Assembly (NCBI GenBank): GCA_024693325.1 | Contig: JAILLA010000081.1 | Coordinates: 1-59,342, forward strand | DNA from: Solobacterium sp. | GTDB lineage: Bacteria > Bacillota_I > Bacilli_A > Erysipelotrichales > Erysipelotrichaceae | Direction of reading: 5' to 3' | Length of the DNA stretch: 59,342 nt | In this document: positions 8,445-16,401 of the stretch, piece by piece | Numbering within the stretch: position 1 is the stretch's first letter | How the letters are laid out: each line of letters begins with the position of its first letter | Program-made: the position numbers and the translations under genes | The notes under the pieces: generated by a model | Seen by the model: only the letters and a program-made list of their open reading frames with translations | Database searches by the model: none | What the model was told of the DNA's origin: nothing

Positions 8445-9419
8445 ATGACAAAGGTCAGTATTATCGTGCCCTGCTACAACGTTGAAAATACAGTCAGACA
8501 TACGCTCGACTGCCTGGCTGCGCAGACATTGAAGGATATTGAGCTGATCATCCTGAATGACGGTTCAACGGACCATACACCGGAGATCCTCCGGGACTGG
8601 AAAAACGCCCATCCCGAGATCAAGGTAAACCTTGTGAACAAGGAAAACGAAGGGATCGCCGCTACGCGTCAGCTCGGTGTTTCCCTGGTAACAGGCAAAT
8701 ACTTCGGCTTCCTGGACAGCGATGACTATACGGTTCCAGAGATGTTCGAGGAACTGTATGAACTGGCAGAAAAGGATCAGCTGGATGTTGCGGTCTCTGA
8801 TTTTTACTGGAAGAATTCCCAGGGGGAACGCCTGGAAAAGGAAGGCCCTTACGGGATCGGTCCCGATATGATGGTGCATCTGTTTGCGGTACTCTGGAAC
8901 AAGCTTTACCGCACGGAATTCATCAGGAAACTCGATATAAAATTCCCGTACGGGGACAGGTATGAAGATTCCTGCTACCTGTACTGCATGACATGCCATG
9001 TCACAAGAGTCGGCTTCACGAACAAGCCGTATGTCCGCTATGTCCAGGGACAGAGCAGCATCACCCACACCAGCAACGCGCAGGTCAAGAATATGATCCA
9101 CGTGTTCCATATCATCAACGAGTATTACAAAACGCACGGATACTATGATCAGTACCGTGACGCGCTGGAATACATCCACATCCGCTATTTCCTTGGCTCA
9201 AGCTTCCTGCGCAGCGCCAGGATACCGGATCCGGACGACAGACGGGAAACGATCATGATGGGCTGGGATCTTCTGAACAAGGAGTTCCCGGACTGGAAGC
9301 GCAACCCTTACCTGAAGTCCGAAGGCGGAATGAAGAACCGGTATTTTTCCATGGTCCGCAGCTGGAACATCATGCTGTTTGCATGGCTGTTCAGGAACTT
9401 CAAAAAGGATAATCTCTGA
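8445..9419 (+). CDS. GT2 family glycosyltransferase
   Basis: This 324-residue family 2 glycosyltransferase begins KVSIIVPCYNVENTV. It has LNDGSTDHTPEIL near residue 37, the DxD-like FGFLDSDDYTVP near 90 and an RYEDSCYLY acidic motif near 167. A GAAGGTGGA ribosome binding site ends five bases before the ATG, and the gene starts one base after the previous stop, so it is in the same operon. Its variant NEGIAATRQLG block instead of NGGLSDARN sets it apart from the other GT2 proteins here. It is the last gene before a hairpin and a new promoter. Confidence 0.92.
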   Translation: MTKVSIIVPCYNVENTVRHTLDCLAAQTLKDIELIILNDGSTDHTPEILRDWKNAHPEIKVNLVNKENEGIAATRQLGVSLVTGKYFGFLDSDDYTVPEMFEELYELAEKDQLDVAVSDFYWKNSQGERLEKEGPYGIGPDMMVHLFAVLWNKLYRTEFIRKLDIKFPYGDRYEDSCYLYCMTCHVTRVGFTNKPYVRYVQGQSSITHTSNAQVKNMIHVFHIINEYYKTHGYYDQYRDALEYIHIRYFLGSSFLRSARIPDPDDRRETIMMGWDLLNKEFPDWKRNPYLKSEGGMKNRYFSMVRSWNIMLFAWLFRNFKKDNL

Positions 9420-9434
9420 TGATCATCTGTATTT

Positions 9435-9455
9435 GACAGATACCCTTTATCTGTC
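9435..9455 (+). terminator. Hairpin after the first glycan operon
   Basis: GACAGATA (9435-9442) and TATCTGTC (9448-9455) form a perfect 8-bp stem around CCCTT, 15 bases after the stop of the GT2 gene. There is no clean U tract, so it may be a weak terminator or an mRNA 3' stabiliser. Confidence 0.45.
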
Positions 9456-9461
9456 TGAAAT

Positions 9462-9490
9462 TTGTCTTGTGTCTGCGCGTGGGTTATAAT
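9462..9490 (+). promoter_or_regulatory. Promoter of the 9523-13423 operon
   Basis: TTGTCT (9462-9467), 17 bases, TATAAT (9485-9490). The predicted start near 9497 leaves a normal leader containing AAAGGAGG before the ATG at 9523. This is one of the best -35/-10 pairs in the window. Confidence 0.8.
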
Positions 9491-9522
9491 ACCGATTGCA
9501 CAGAACATAAAGGAGGACTGCG

Positions 9523-10443
9523 ATGTTGTCTATAGTTGTTCCATGCTACAACGAACAGGAAACAGTTGAGATTTTTTATGATGCTGTGACGAAGGTACTG
9601 GATGAAATGGGAATGGAACGGGAGATCATTTATGTGAATGACGGTTCCCGTGACGCCACAATGGAAAAACTTGTGTCTTTGTATGAGGCACACCCGGGAA
9701 TCGTAAAAGTGATCGATTTCTCCCGCAACTTCGGAAAAGAAGGTGCATTCCTTGCAGGACTGCGTGCCTGCAAGGGAGAATACATTACGGTCATGGACGC
9801 AGATCTGCAGGATCCGCCTGATTATCTGCCGAAGATGTTTGCCCTGATGGAAGAAAAAGATCTTGATGTCGTCGGAACACGGCGTGTATCAAGAGAAGGA
9901 GAACCGAAACTCCGTTCGTTCTTTGCCAGGGCGTTCTACAGGATCGTGAATCACTTTACAGAGGTCGAGATCGTCGACGGTGCAAGAGATTACCGTCTGA
10001 TGAAGCGTCCGGTCGTGGATGCCATCCTCAGTATGAAAGAATACAATCGTTTCGCGAAAGGAATGTTTGTATGGGTCGGCTTCAAATGTGAATATCTGGA
10101 ATATCAGAACGTTGAACGCGTGGCAGGGGAAACGAGCTGGTCATTCTGGAAACTGTTCCGTTATGCGATCGACGGCATTATCGAATATGCCAACGCACCG
10201 CTGACATTTGCTGCATGGGGCGGCGGATTCATGACCGTATTCATGCTGGCGGAACTTCTGGTACTATTGGTCCTGTCTTTGACAGGCCGCTCCCTCAGCA
10301 GTACGACGCTGATCATTTCATGCGTGCTGTTTATGGGATCCATTCTGCTTCTGGCATTAGGTATTATAGGGGAATATCTTGCCAAAACTTATGATGAGGT
10401 GAGGGCACGTCCTCAGTACATTGTCAGAAAGTATTATGAATAA
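9523..10443 (+). CDS. GT2 polyprenyl-phosphate glycosyltransferase (GtrB/DPM1-like)
   Basis: This 306-residue protein resembles GtrB/DPM1 enzymes that load a sugar on undecaprenyl phosphate. It has LSIVVPCYNEQETV at the N-terminus, VNDGSRDAT near 40, and VMDADLQDPPDYL near 92, the family's DxD plus LQDPP motif. VDGARDYRLMKR falls near 154. Two membrane helices occupy about 228-255 and 265-290, and the tail is RPQYIVRKYY. AAAGGAGG precedes the ATG at a normal distance. It heads an operon with a membrane protein and the LCP ligase, so the lipid-linked sugar probably decorates a wall polymer. Confidence 0.92.
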   Translation: MLSIVVPCYNEQETVEIFYDAVTKVLDEMGMEREIIYVNDGSRDATMEKLVSLYEAHPGIVKVIDFSRNFGKEGAFLAGLRACKGEYITVMDADLQDPPDYLPKMFALMEEKDLDVVGTRRVSREGEPKLRSFFARAFYRIVNHFTEVEIVDGARDYRLMKRPVVDAILSMKEYNRFAKGMFVWVGFKCEYLEYQNVERVAGETSWSFWKLFRYAIDGIIEYANAPLTFAAWGGGFMTVFMLAELLVLLVLSLTGRSLSSTTLIISCVLFMGSILLLALGIIGEYLAKTYDEVRARPQYIVRKYYE

Positions 10444-10457
10444 CAAAGGAGAGACTG

Positions 10458-11261
10458 ATGAAAATTTCAGAGAAAAAAGGAAAAAGTTCATCGGAAAAGA
10501 CGGCCGTGCGTAAGTACAGCCATCGGGGCGGACTGAACAGTTCGCTGATGATCGGTCTGATGATTCTCTGTGTCGCGGTGACTGCTGCGTTTGCTGTAAA
10601 TATCGTAAAGATCACGGCGGCTTCCTCAGGTGAAGGCGCGCAGGAGTCCATGACGGTCAATACAGAACGTACCATGAAGAACGATCAGTATGAGATCGGA
10701 AACAATCCGACAGAGATCGAAAAAACATATTTCCAGGAACTGACGGATGCTGTCAAGAGCGGTGACGATAAAGCGATCTGCGAGGCAGTAGCCAAGAATT
10801 TTGTCACGGATTATTTTACATGGACGAACAAGGATGGCAACTATGAAGTCGGCGGACTGCAGTATATCTTCGGATCCAAGTATGCCGTATTTGAAGAATG
10901 GAGCAGATATAACTATTATGCTGATCTGGACCTGTATATCAACCAGTACGGCAGGGACAATCTGCTGCAGGTAAAAGAGGTAACGGTGGACAAGGAAACA
11001 GCTGCCGCACCGGATTTCGCAACGACGGAATGGTCGGATGATGTCAAGACAGACATCCTGTATAAGTCCTACGAAGTCAATGTCAGCTGGACATATGAGA
11101 AATGTGCTCTGGATACGGAACAGTTCGTAGACGGCGCCAGATTCTTCCTTGTGGACAACAACGGAAGATGGGAGATCGCCGAGTTCTATGACTACGACAG
11201 CATCCATGAATGGGAAGTTGAAAACGGACTCGCTTCCGCACAGGAAGGAGGCCAGTCATGA
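10458..11261 (+). CDS. Membrane-anchored protein of unknown function
   Basis: This 267-residue protein has a basic, Lys/Ser-rich N-terminus (about 1-28), one transmembrane helix (about 30-52) and an extracellular domain of about 200 residues. The domain begins with helices around IEKTYFQELTDAVKSGDDKAICEAVAKNF and continues as a sheet-rich part with many Tyr and Trp. This is suggestive of an NTF2-like fold, but I do not recognise the family. Its stop overlaps the LCP gene start (ATGA), and an AAGGAGG for that gene lies inside it. It may therefore assist the ligase. The minus-strand protein at 24384 has a similar anchor-plus-domain layout. Confidence 0.8.
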   Translation: MKISEKKGKSSSEKTAVRKYSHRGGLNSSLMIGLMILCVAVTAAFAVNIVKITAASSGEGAQESMTVNTERTMKNDQYEIGNNPTEIEKTYFQELTDAVKSGDDKAICEAVAKNFVTDYFTWTNKDGNYEVGGLQYIFGSKYAVFEEWSRYNYYADLDLYINQYGRDNLLQVKEVTVDKETAAAPDFATTEWSDDVKTDILYKSYEVNVSWTYEKCALDTEQFVDGARFFLVDNNGRWEIAEFYDYDSIHEWEVENGLASAQEGGQS

Positions 11262-13423
11262 CGAACAAAAATACAGTCAGTGAAGAAACTGTTGAACGTA
11301 AGCATATGAAACCCAAGCAGAACCAGAAGGGCGTGTTCAAACAGGACATGACGATCGGCAATGCCATACTGACACTTCTGGCGGTCATTGCGGACGTCCT
11401 TGTGGTCTACTTCATGTTCAACACGACAAGATTCGCCAACCTCAGCAAGACTGCGTTCATACTGGTCAACCTGGCAGTGCTTGCCCTGCTGATCCTGATC
11501 AACATTCTCGCGATGTTTGCGATCAGGACCAGAAAAGTCAGACTGTTCGTGACTTCCGGTGTGCTGATCTGCGCTATCCTTGGCATTGGGGCATACGGTT
11601 CCTACGCAGCCGCCAAAGTCAACAGGAATATCGACAAGATCACAAATACAACAGTTGAAGAATCCGTATCGACCAGCCTGGTCGTATATAACGGGGAAGG
11701 CTCTGATTCACTGACAGATGTTTCCCAGCTTGACGGAAGAACTGTCGGATATGCCAGCGGCACACATACGGCAGAACTCGGAAAGAACCAGATCGACAGT
11801 AAGGGCATCCGTGCTTCCTATCAGGAATACCAGGATTATTCTGCTGTCATACTCGCGCTCTTCAGCGGGGATATCGACTGTGCGATCCTGCCGACGAACT
11901 ATCCGTCGATCTTCCAAAATGAAAGCGGAATGTCCTCGGCGCTTGAACAGACTGCTTCGATCCTTGATTTCGAAGATACCGTTACCGTAACAAACTCAGC
12001 GGGAGCGGATAAGGACATCACAAAAGAACCGTTTACGGTACTGCTGATCGGCAATGCCGACGGACTGTCCGATACGATGATCCTCTGTTCGGTCAACCCG
12101 ATCGCCATGACTGTTACGATGAGTTCCCTGGCAAGAGACTCCTATGTTCCGATCAGCTGCTATGGCGGAGGATATTCCAAACTGAATGCTTCGCATGCTG
12201 TATCAAAACAGTGCACGATCGATACGATCGAATCACTGGTCGGAGTCGATATCGACTATTACATCGATACGAACTTCCAGGGTGTTGTTGATATCGTAGA
12301 CGCGCTGGACGGCATCGTTGTCGACAGCCCGATCGCTTTTGTCGGACAGAGTTCCTCCACCCAGAGAGGACATTACACGGTATATGTCCCGGCAGGTGAA
12401 GACGTACGTCTCAACGGTGAACAGGCTCTGGCTTTTGCAAGAGAAAGACATCTGTTCGCAACAGGAGACTTTGCGCGTCAGGAACACCAGCAGGAAGTGA
12501 TCGAAGCGATCATCAGAAAGATGATGAGAACAAGAGATGTCAATACATTCCTGAAAGTACTGGAAGCTGCCGGAAACAACATCCAGACGAACCTGACAGT
12601 CGACCAGATGACATCGTTCGTGTCCTACGCACTACAGAAGACAAACCGCTATTACGATTCGGAACATCTGGAAAAAGTGCTCCAGCTGAGAACATCAAGA
12701 GTGACCGGATATTCTTCCAACCTGTGGGATTCCGGTTCCAAGATCCTGCTTTACATCTACAGACTCTGGAACGGTTCACTGGCTGATACAAGAAAAGCGA
12801 TCACCAGGAACACGGATCTTGCCAGCATGATCACAGCCGCGACTGACCGCATCAAATGGTCGATCAACTGGGAATTCTCCCCGGCACCGATCTCATATGA
12901 CCTGTATGCGGAAGCGCAGATCCCGGGAGATACGATCCCTGCGGAATATGCCTGCGGCGAAAACCAGTTCCTGAACGAGGACGGCAAGTGCACGTGCAAT
13001 GCCGGGTTCACGATGGATGCGAACGGCGGATGCGTTGTCCAGACAACACCGACACCGACCGCAACCCCGACACCTACGCCGAGCACAGCGCCGACCCCGA
13101 CGCCGACTCCGACACCCGATGACGATGAGCCGACACCTACGCCGGACCAGACAACACCGGAACCTACTCCGACACCTGATCAGTCCACGCCGGAGCCTCC
13201 TGCCCCGACACCTGATCAGAGCACACCGGAGCCTCCTGCGCCAACTCCTGTCACATGCGGCGAAAGCGCATATGAAAGCGGCGGTGCCTGCTACTGCAAC
13301 GAAGGTTATACAGGCGACCCGTACACTGCATGCTATGTGATCATTCCCGACCCGACACCGGATAACGGCGGAGGCGGCGGAGATGATGCCGGCAACGGAG
13401 AAACAGAAGGCGGCGAAGGCTGA
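11258..13423 (+). CDS. LytR-CpsA-Psr ligase with SBP-like domain and Cys-rich tail
   Basis: This 721-residue protein has about three N-terminal membrane helices (residues 30-125). A region at about 145-235 resembles a type-2 periplasmic-binding fold (GRTVGYASGTHTAELGK, GDIDCAILPTNYPSIF). The LCP domain lies at about 258-425: VLLIGNADGLSDTMIL, the conserved Arg in SLARDSYVPI, then ALAFARERH and the FARQEHQQEVI block. LCP enzymes move undecaprenyl-linked glycans onto peptidoglycan. The C-terminus holds a short Cys-rich module (about 564-590), a Pro/Thr-rich linker (about 592-660), a second Cys-rich module (about 664-690) and a Gly/Asp tail. AAGGAGG precedes the start, which overlaps the previous stop. 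A terminator follows. Confidence 0.9.
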   Translation: MTNKNTVSEETVERKHMKPKQNQKGVFKQDMTIGNAILTLLAVIADVLVVYFMFNTTRFANLSKTAFILVNLAVLALLILINILAMFAIRTRKVRLFVTSGVLICAILGIGAYGSYAAAKVNRNIDKITNTTVEESVSTSLVVYNGEGSDSLTDVSQLDGRTVGYASGTHTAELGKNQIDSKGIRASYQEYQDYSAVILALFSGDIDCAILPTNYPSIFQNESGMSSALEQTASILDFEDTVTVTNSAGADKDITKEPFTVLLIGNADGLSDTMILCSVNPIAMTVTMSSLARDSYVPISCYGGGYSKLNASHAVSKQCTIDTIESLVGVDIDYYIDTNFQGVVDIVDALDGIVVDSPIAFVGQSSSTQRGHYTVYVPAGEDVRLNGEQALAFARERHLFATGDFARQEHQQEVIEAIIRKMMRTRDVNTFLKVLEAAGNNIQTNLTVDQMTSFVSYALQKTNRYYDSEHLEKVLQLRTSRVTGYSSNLWDSGSKILLYIYRLWNGSLADTRKAITRNTDLASMITAATDRIKWSINWEFSPAPISYDLYAEAQIPGDTIPAEYACGENQFLNEDGKCTCNAGFTMDANGGCVVQTTPTPTATPTPTPSTAPTPTPTPTPDDDEPTPTPDQTTPEPTPTPDQSTPEPPAPTPDQSTPEPPAPTPVTCGESAYESGGACYCNEGYTGDPYTACYVIIPDPTPDNGGGGGDDAGNGETEGGEG
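13035..13250 (+). repeat. Pro/Thr-Pro coding repeat in the LCP gene
   Basis: Degenerate repeats of ACACCGAC- and CCGACACCT-like units encode PT/TPTP runs and DQSTPEPPAPTP-type units, two of which are near-identical in tandem. They form the extended linker between two Cys-rich modules. Such tracts can vary in length by recombination or slippage. Confidence 0.7.
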
Positions 13424-13437
13424 TATCTGATGAAACG

Positions 13438-13467
13438 ACCCTGTTTGTGAAGATGAACAGGGTTTTG
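13438..13467 (+). terminator. Terminator of the LCP operon
   Basis: ACCCTGTT (13438-13445) pairs with AACAGGGT (13456-13463) around a 10-base loop and is followed by TTTG. It separates the LCP operon from the rml genes. Confidence 0.8.
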
Positions 13468-13468
13468 T

Positions 13469-13474
13469 TATAAT
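13469..13474 (+). promoter_or_regulatory. rmlA: -10 box for the rmlA operon
   Basis: TATAAT at 13469-13474, with TTGTGA 18 bases upstream at 13445-13450 inside the terminator hairpin. TATGAT boxes also occur at 13478-13483 and 13483-13488. GGAGG at 13502-13506 then serves the ATG at 13514. Confidence 0.55.
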
Positions 13475-13513
13475 TGTTATGATATGATGTTAAGGGTCCG
13501 TGGAGGATGATTT

Positions 13514-14422
13514 ATGAAAGGTATTATTCTGGCGGGAGGAAGCGGTACACGCTTATATCCCCTGACAAAAGTTACATCCAAGCAGCTGCTGCCTGTTTAT
13601 GACAAGCCGATGATCTATTATCCGCTGAGTACGTTGATGCTGGCAAAGATCAGTGAGATCCTGATCATTTCAACACCGCATGATCTGCCTAATTTTGAAC
13701 GGCTTCTGGGGGACGGTTCCCAGTTCGGTGTTTCGTTCTCCTATAAAGTGCAGGAAGTGCCCAACGGCCTGGCACAGGCTTTTGTGCTGGGTGAGGAGTT
13801 CATCGGTGATGATGATGTCTGCCTGATCCTTGGTGATAATATTTTCTATGGAAATCATTTTGCGACGATGCTGAAGAATGCCGTGAATGTCACAGAGTCC
13901 AGCAAGCGTGCCGTGATCTTCGGAAAATATGTCAATGATCCGGAGCGGTTCGGGGTCGCTGAATTCGACGAAAACGGACAGGTCATCTCACTGGAGGAAA
14001 AGCCGGAACATCCGAAATCCAACTATGCTGTGGTGGGACTGTATTTCTATGACAACAGAGTCGTTGAATATGCGAAACAGCTGAAGCCTTCCAAGCGCGG
14101 TGAATACGAGATCACCGATCTGAACAAGATCTATCTGGAAAACGGTGAACTGGATATCCAGGTATTCGGCAGGGGCTTTGCATGGCTGGATACAGGTACG
14201 ATCGAATCCCTGGCAGAAGCTTCCGATTATGTGAAGCTCGTTGAAGATGTGCAGGGGATCAGGATCTCCGTACCGGAGGAGATCGCCTTCTATAACCAGT
14301 GGATCAATGAAGAACAGATCCTAAAGGCTGCGGAGGCATATGGGAAGAGCCCTTACGGGGATCATCTCAGAAACATTGTCAAAGGCAATGTCAAAACAAC
14401 TTACAACAAGAAAGGGAAATAG
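13514..14422 (+). CDS. rmlA: Glucose-1-phosphate thymidylyltransferase
   Basis: This 302-residue protein matches RmlA over its full length. It makes dTDP-glucose from dTTP and glucose 1-phosphate, the first step of dTDP-rhamnose synthesis in the cytoplasm. Key marks are the nucleotide loop [11 protein letters not shown] near 8-18, [13 protein letters not shown] near 32, [14 protein letters not shown] near 84-97, LGDNIFYG near 107 and a [11 protein letters not shown] block near 220. GGAGG lies seven bases before the ATG. It leads an operon with an epimerase and rmlB, and rmlC lies 23 kb away. Confidence 0.97.
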   Translation: MKGIILAGGSGTRLYPLTKVTSKQLLPVYDKPMIYYPLSTLMLAKISEILIISTPHDLPNFERLLGDGSQFGVSFSYKVQEVPNGLAQAFVLGEEFIGDDDVCLILGDNIFYGNHFATMLKNAVNVTESSKRAVIFGKYVNDPERFGVAEFDENGQVISLEEKPEHPKSNYAVVGLYFYDNRVVEYAKQLKPSKRGEYEITDLNKIYLENGELDIQVFGRGFAWLDTGTIESLAEASDYVKLVEDVQGIRISVPEEIAFYNQWINEEQILKAAEAYGKSPYGDHLRNIVKGNVKTTYNKKGK

Positions 14423-14424
14423 GC

Positions 14425-15318
14425 ATGAAAGTAATCTTTCTTGGGTGCGGATATCTCGGACATAATCTGAGCAGGCTGCTTTCAGATGAGTTTGATATCA
14501 GTGTTCTGAGTATTCCCAGTCCTTATACGGCTATCACAGACGGTTTCACGGAGGTCAATGTATTCGACCCGGAGGAGTTGAAAAAGGTCGATGTCAGGGA
14601 TGCCGTGGTGGTCGACAGTACCGGCCTTGTGGCAAACAACGCTGTCAGTGATGACGAAGAGGCGCTTTTGAAGGACCTTCTGAAGAAATATGAAGACCTG
14701 CTCAATGTGCTGAAAGAAGGCGGCGCAAAGCGGTTCGTGTACATTTCCAGCGGCGGTACTGTTTACGGAAGCGGCAAGGAACGGTTCCGTGAGACCGATG
14801 AGATCCGTCCGGTATCACTGTACGCGAAGTCCAAGGCATATACGGAAGAAAAGATCCGTGCGTCCGGGATCGATCATCTGATCGTACGTCTGGCCAACCC
14901 GTTCGGAGGCTATCAGGATCCGAACAAGAGCCAAGGCGTGATCCCGATCCTGATCCGCAAGGCAATGCTGGGTGAAGTGTTCCAGATGTGGGTGGATGGA
15001 TCCAGCATCAGGGATTATATTTACATCACGGATGTGGCGGAAGCTTTCAGGCTTCTGATCAGGAATGATGTTTCCGACGAGACCGTCAATATCGGCTCGG
15101 GTACCGGAACAAGCCTGAAGGAAGTGATCGGAGAGATCGAGCGCTGTACGGGCAGGAAGATCCGCATGGAATATCAGACGGCCCGGATGCCGATCGTGGA
15201 TGCCACGGTACTGAATACAGACAAACTGAAGAAACTGACCGGATTTGAACCCTGCGTATCTTTTACGGAAGGTGTCAGACTGGAGACAGAAAGAATACAG
15301 AAGGAGCTTGAACAATGA
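14425..15318 (+). CDS. NAD-dependent epimerase/dehydratase (extended SDR)
   Basis: This 297-residue extended short-chain dehydrogenase/reductase has the NAD(P) loop GCGYLG near 7-12. SSGGTVYGS near 108-116 holds the catalytic Ser/Thr, and YAKSK near 133-137 is the YxxxK pair. It sits between rmlA and rmlB with two-base spacing upstream and a four-base overlap downstream, so it probably acts on a dTDP-sugar. No separate rmlD is visible in the window. It could be the missing 4-reductase or could divert the 4-keto intermediate to another 6-deoxy sugar. The exact reaction is inference. Confidence 0.82.
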   Translation: MKVIFLGCGYLGHNLSRLLSDEFDISVLSIPSPYTAITDGFTEVNVFDPEELKKVDVRDAVVVDSTGLVANNAVSDDEEALLKDLLKKYEDLLNVLKEGGAKRFVYISSGGTVYGSGKERFRETDEIRPVSLYAKSKAYTEEKIRASGIDHLIVRLANPFGGYQDPNKSQGVIPILIRKAMLGEVFQMWVDGSSIRDYIYITDVAEAFRLLIRNDVSDETVNIGSGTGTSLKEVIGEIERCTGRKIRMEYQTARMPIVDATVLNTDKLKKLTGFEPCVSFTEGVRLETERIQKELEQ

Positions 15319-16337
15319 AAATACTGGTAACGGGAGGAGCCGGATTTATCGGCGGAAACTATGCACTGACTATGACCAAGGCGCATCCTGAGGATACGTA
15401 TGTCGTCCTGGATGCACTGACTTATGCTGGAAACCTGGAAACACTTGCACCGGTCATGAATGAACCGAATTTCAAATTCGTGAAGGGCAATATCTGTGAC
15501 CGGGAACTGGTCGATAAGCTGTTTGCTGAAGAACAGTTCGACTATGTGATCAACTTTGCGGCGGAAACGCATGTTGACCGTTCGGTAGAAGATCCGGGCA
15601 TCTTCCTGACAACGAATATCCTCGGTGTCCAGACACTGATGGATGCCTGCAGGAAATACGGCGTGAAGCGTTATCACCAGGTATCGACCGATGAAGTATA
15701 CGGAGACCTGCCGCTGGACAGACCTGATCTGCTGTTCCATGAAGATACGCCGATCCATACATCTTCCCCGTATTCCGCTTCCAAAGCAGCAGCCGATCTG
15801 CTGGTGCTTGCATATCACAGGACATACGGACTGGATGTTACGATCAGCCGCTGCTCCAACAACTACGGCCCGTATCATTTCCCCGAGAAGCTGATCCCGC
15901 TCATGATCTCCAGAGCGCTGGCAGATGAATCACTGCCTGTATACGGTGACGGCGCCAACGTCCGTGACTGGCTGTATGTTACAGACCACTGCACAGCGAT
16001 CGACCTGATTGTCAGAAACGGCAGAAGCGGTGAAGTCTACAACATCGGCGGCCATAATGAAAAGACGAATCTGGAAGTCGTCAAGACGATCCTCAAGGCA
16101 CTGGGCAAACCGGAATCCCTGATCCACTTCGTCAAGGACAGACCCGGACATGACCTGCGCTATGCGATGGACCCGACAAAGATCGAGACAGAGCTTGGGT
16201 GGAAGCCGGAATATACATTCGATACCGGTATCCAGAAAACGATCGAATGGTACCTGGAAAACCGTGAATGGTGGGAGCACATCATCAAAGGTGAATACCA
16301 GAACTACTACGCGGAAATGTATAAAGACAGAAATTAA
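15315..16337 (+). CDS. rmlB: dTDP-glucose 4,6-dehydratase
   Basis: This 340-residue protein matches RmlB along its length and converts dTDP-glucose to dTDP-4-keto-6-deoxyglucose with bound NAD. Marks are GGAGFIGGNY near 7-16, FAAETHVDRSVEDP near 81-94, the STDEVYGDL block near 123 and the SPYSASKAAAD catalytic motif near 155-165. NNYGPYHFPEKLIPL follows near 182. AAGGAG lies eight bases before the ATG, which overlaps the previous stop. A strong terminator follows. The rml branch could feed rhamnose or another 6-deoxyhexose into the surface glycan. Confidence 0.97.
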   Translation: MKILVTGGAGFIGGNYALTMTKAHPEDTYVVLDALTYAGNLETLAPVMNEPNFKFVKGNICDRELVDKLFAEEQFDYVINFAAETHVDRSVEDPGIFLTTNILGVQTLMDACRKYGVKRYHQVSTDEVYGDLPLDRPDLLFHEDTPIHTSSPYSASKAAADLLVLAYHRTYGLDVTISRCSNNYGPYHFPEKLIPLMISRALADESLPVYGDGANVRDWLYVTDHCTAIDLIVRNGRSGEVYNIGGHNEKTNLEVVKTILKALGKPESLIHFVKDRPGHDLRYAMDPTKIETELGWKPEYTFDTGIQKTIEWYLENREWWEHIIKGEYQNYYAEMYKDRN

Positions 16338-16345
16338 GAATTGGG

Positions 16346-16376
16346 ACTCATGAACTGTACAAGTTCATGAGTTTTC
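16346..16376 (+). terminator. Terminator after rmlB
   Basis: ACTCATGAACT and AGTTCATGAGT form a perfect 11-bp stem around GTACA, followed by TTTTC. The downstream flippase promoter begins within 10 bases. Confidence 0.9.
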
Positions 16377-16382
16377 ATAACA

Positions 16383-16391
16383 TGCTATAAT
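16383..16391 (+). promoter_or_regulatory. Extended -10 promoter, near-leaderless flippase
   Basis: TGC-TATAAT (hexamer 16386-16391) lies ten bases before the ATG at 16402, with no ribosome binding site in between. The expected start near 16398 leaves a leader of about three bases. Confidence 0.65.
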
Positions 16392-16401
16392 ACATACGTT
16401 T

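Noticed and set aside
9420..9522. Riboswitch upstream of the GT2 gene at 9523
   Set aside because: Only a simple 8-bp hairpin is present, it lies before the promoter, and the leader after the predicted start is too short.
13035..13250. CRISPR-like or intergenic minisatellite repeat
   Set aside because: The repeats are in frame within the LCP gene and encode a Pro/Thr-rich linker; there are no spacers.
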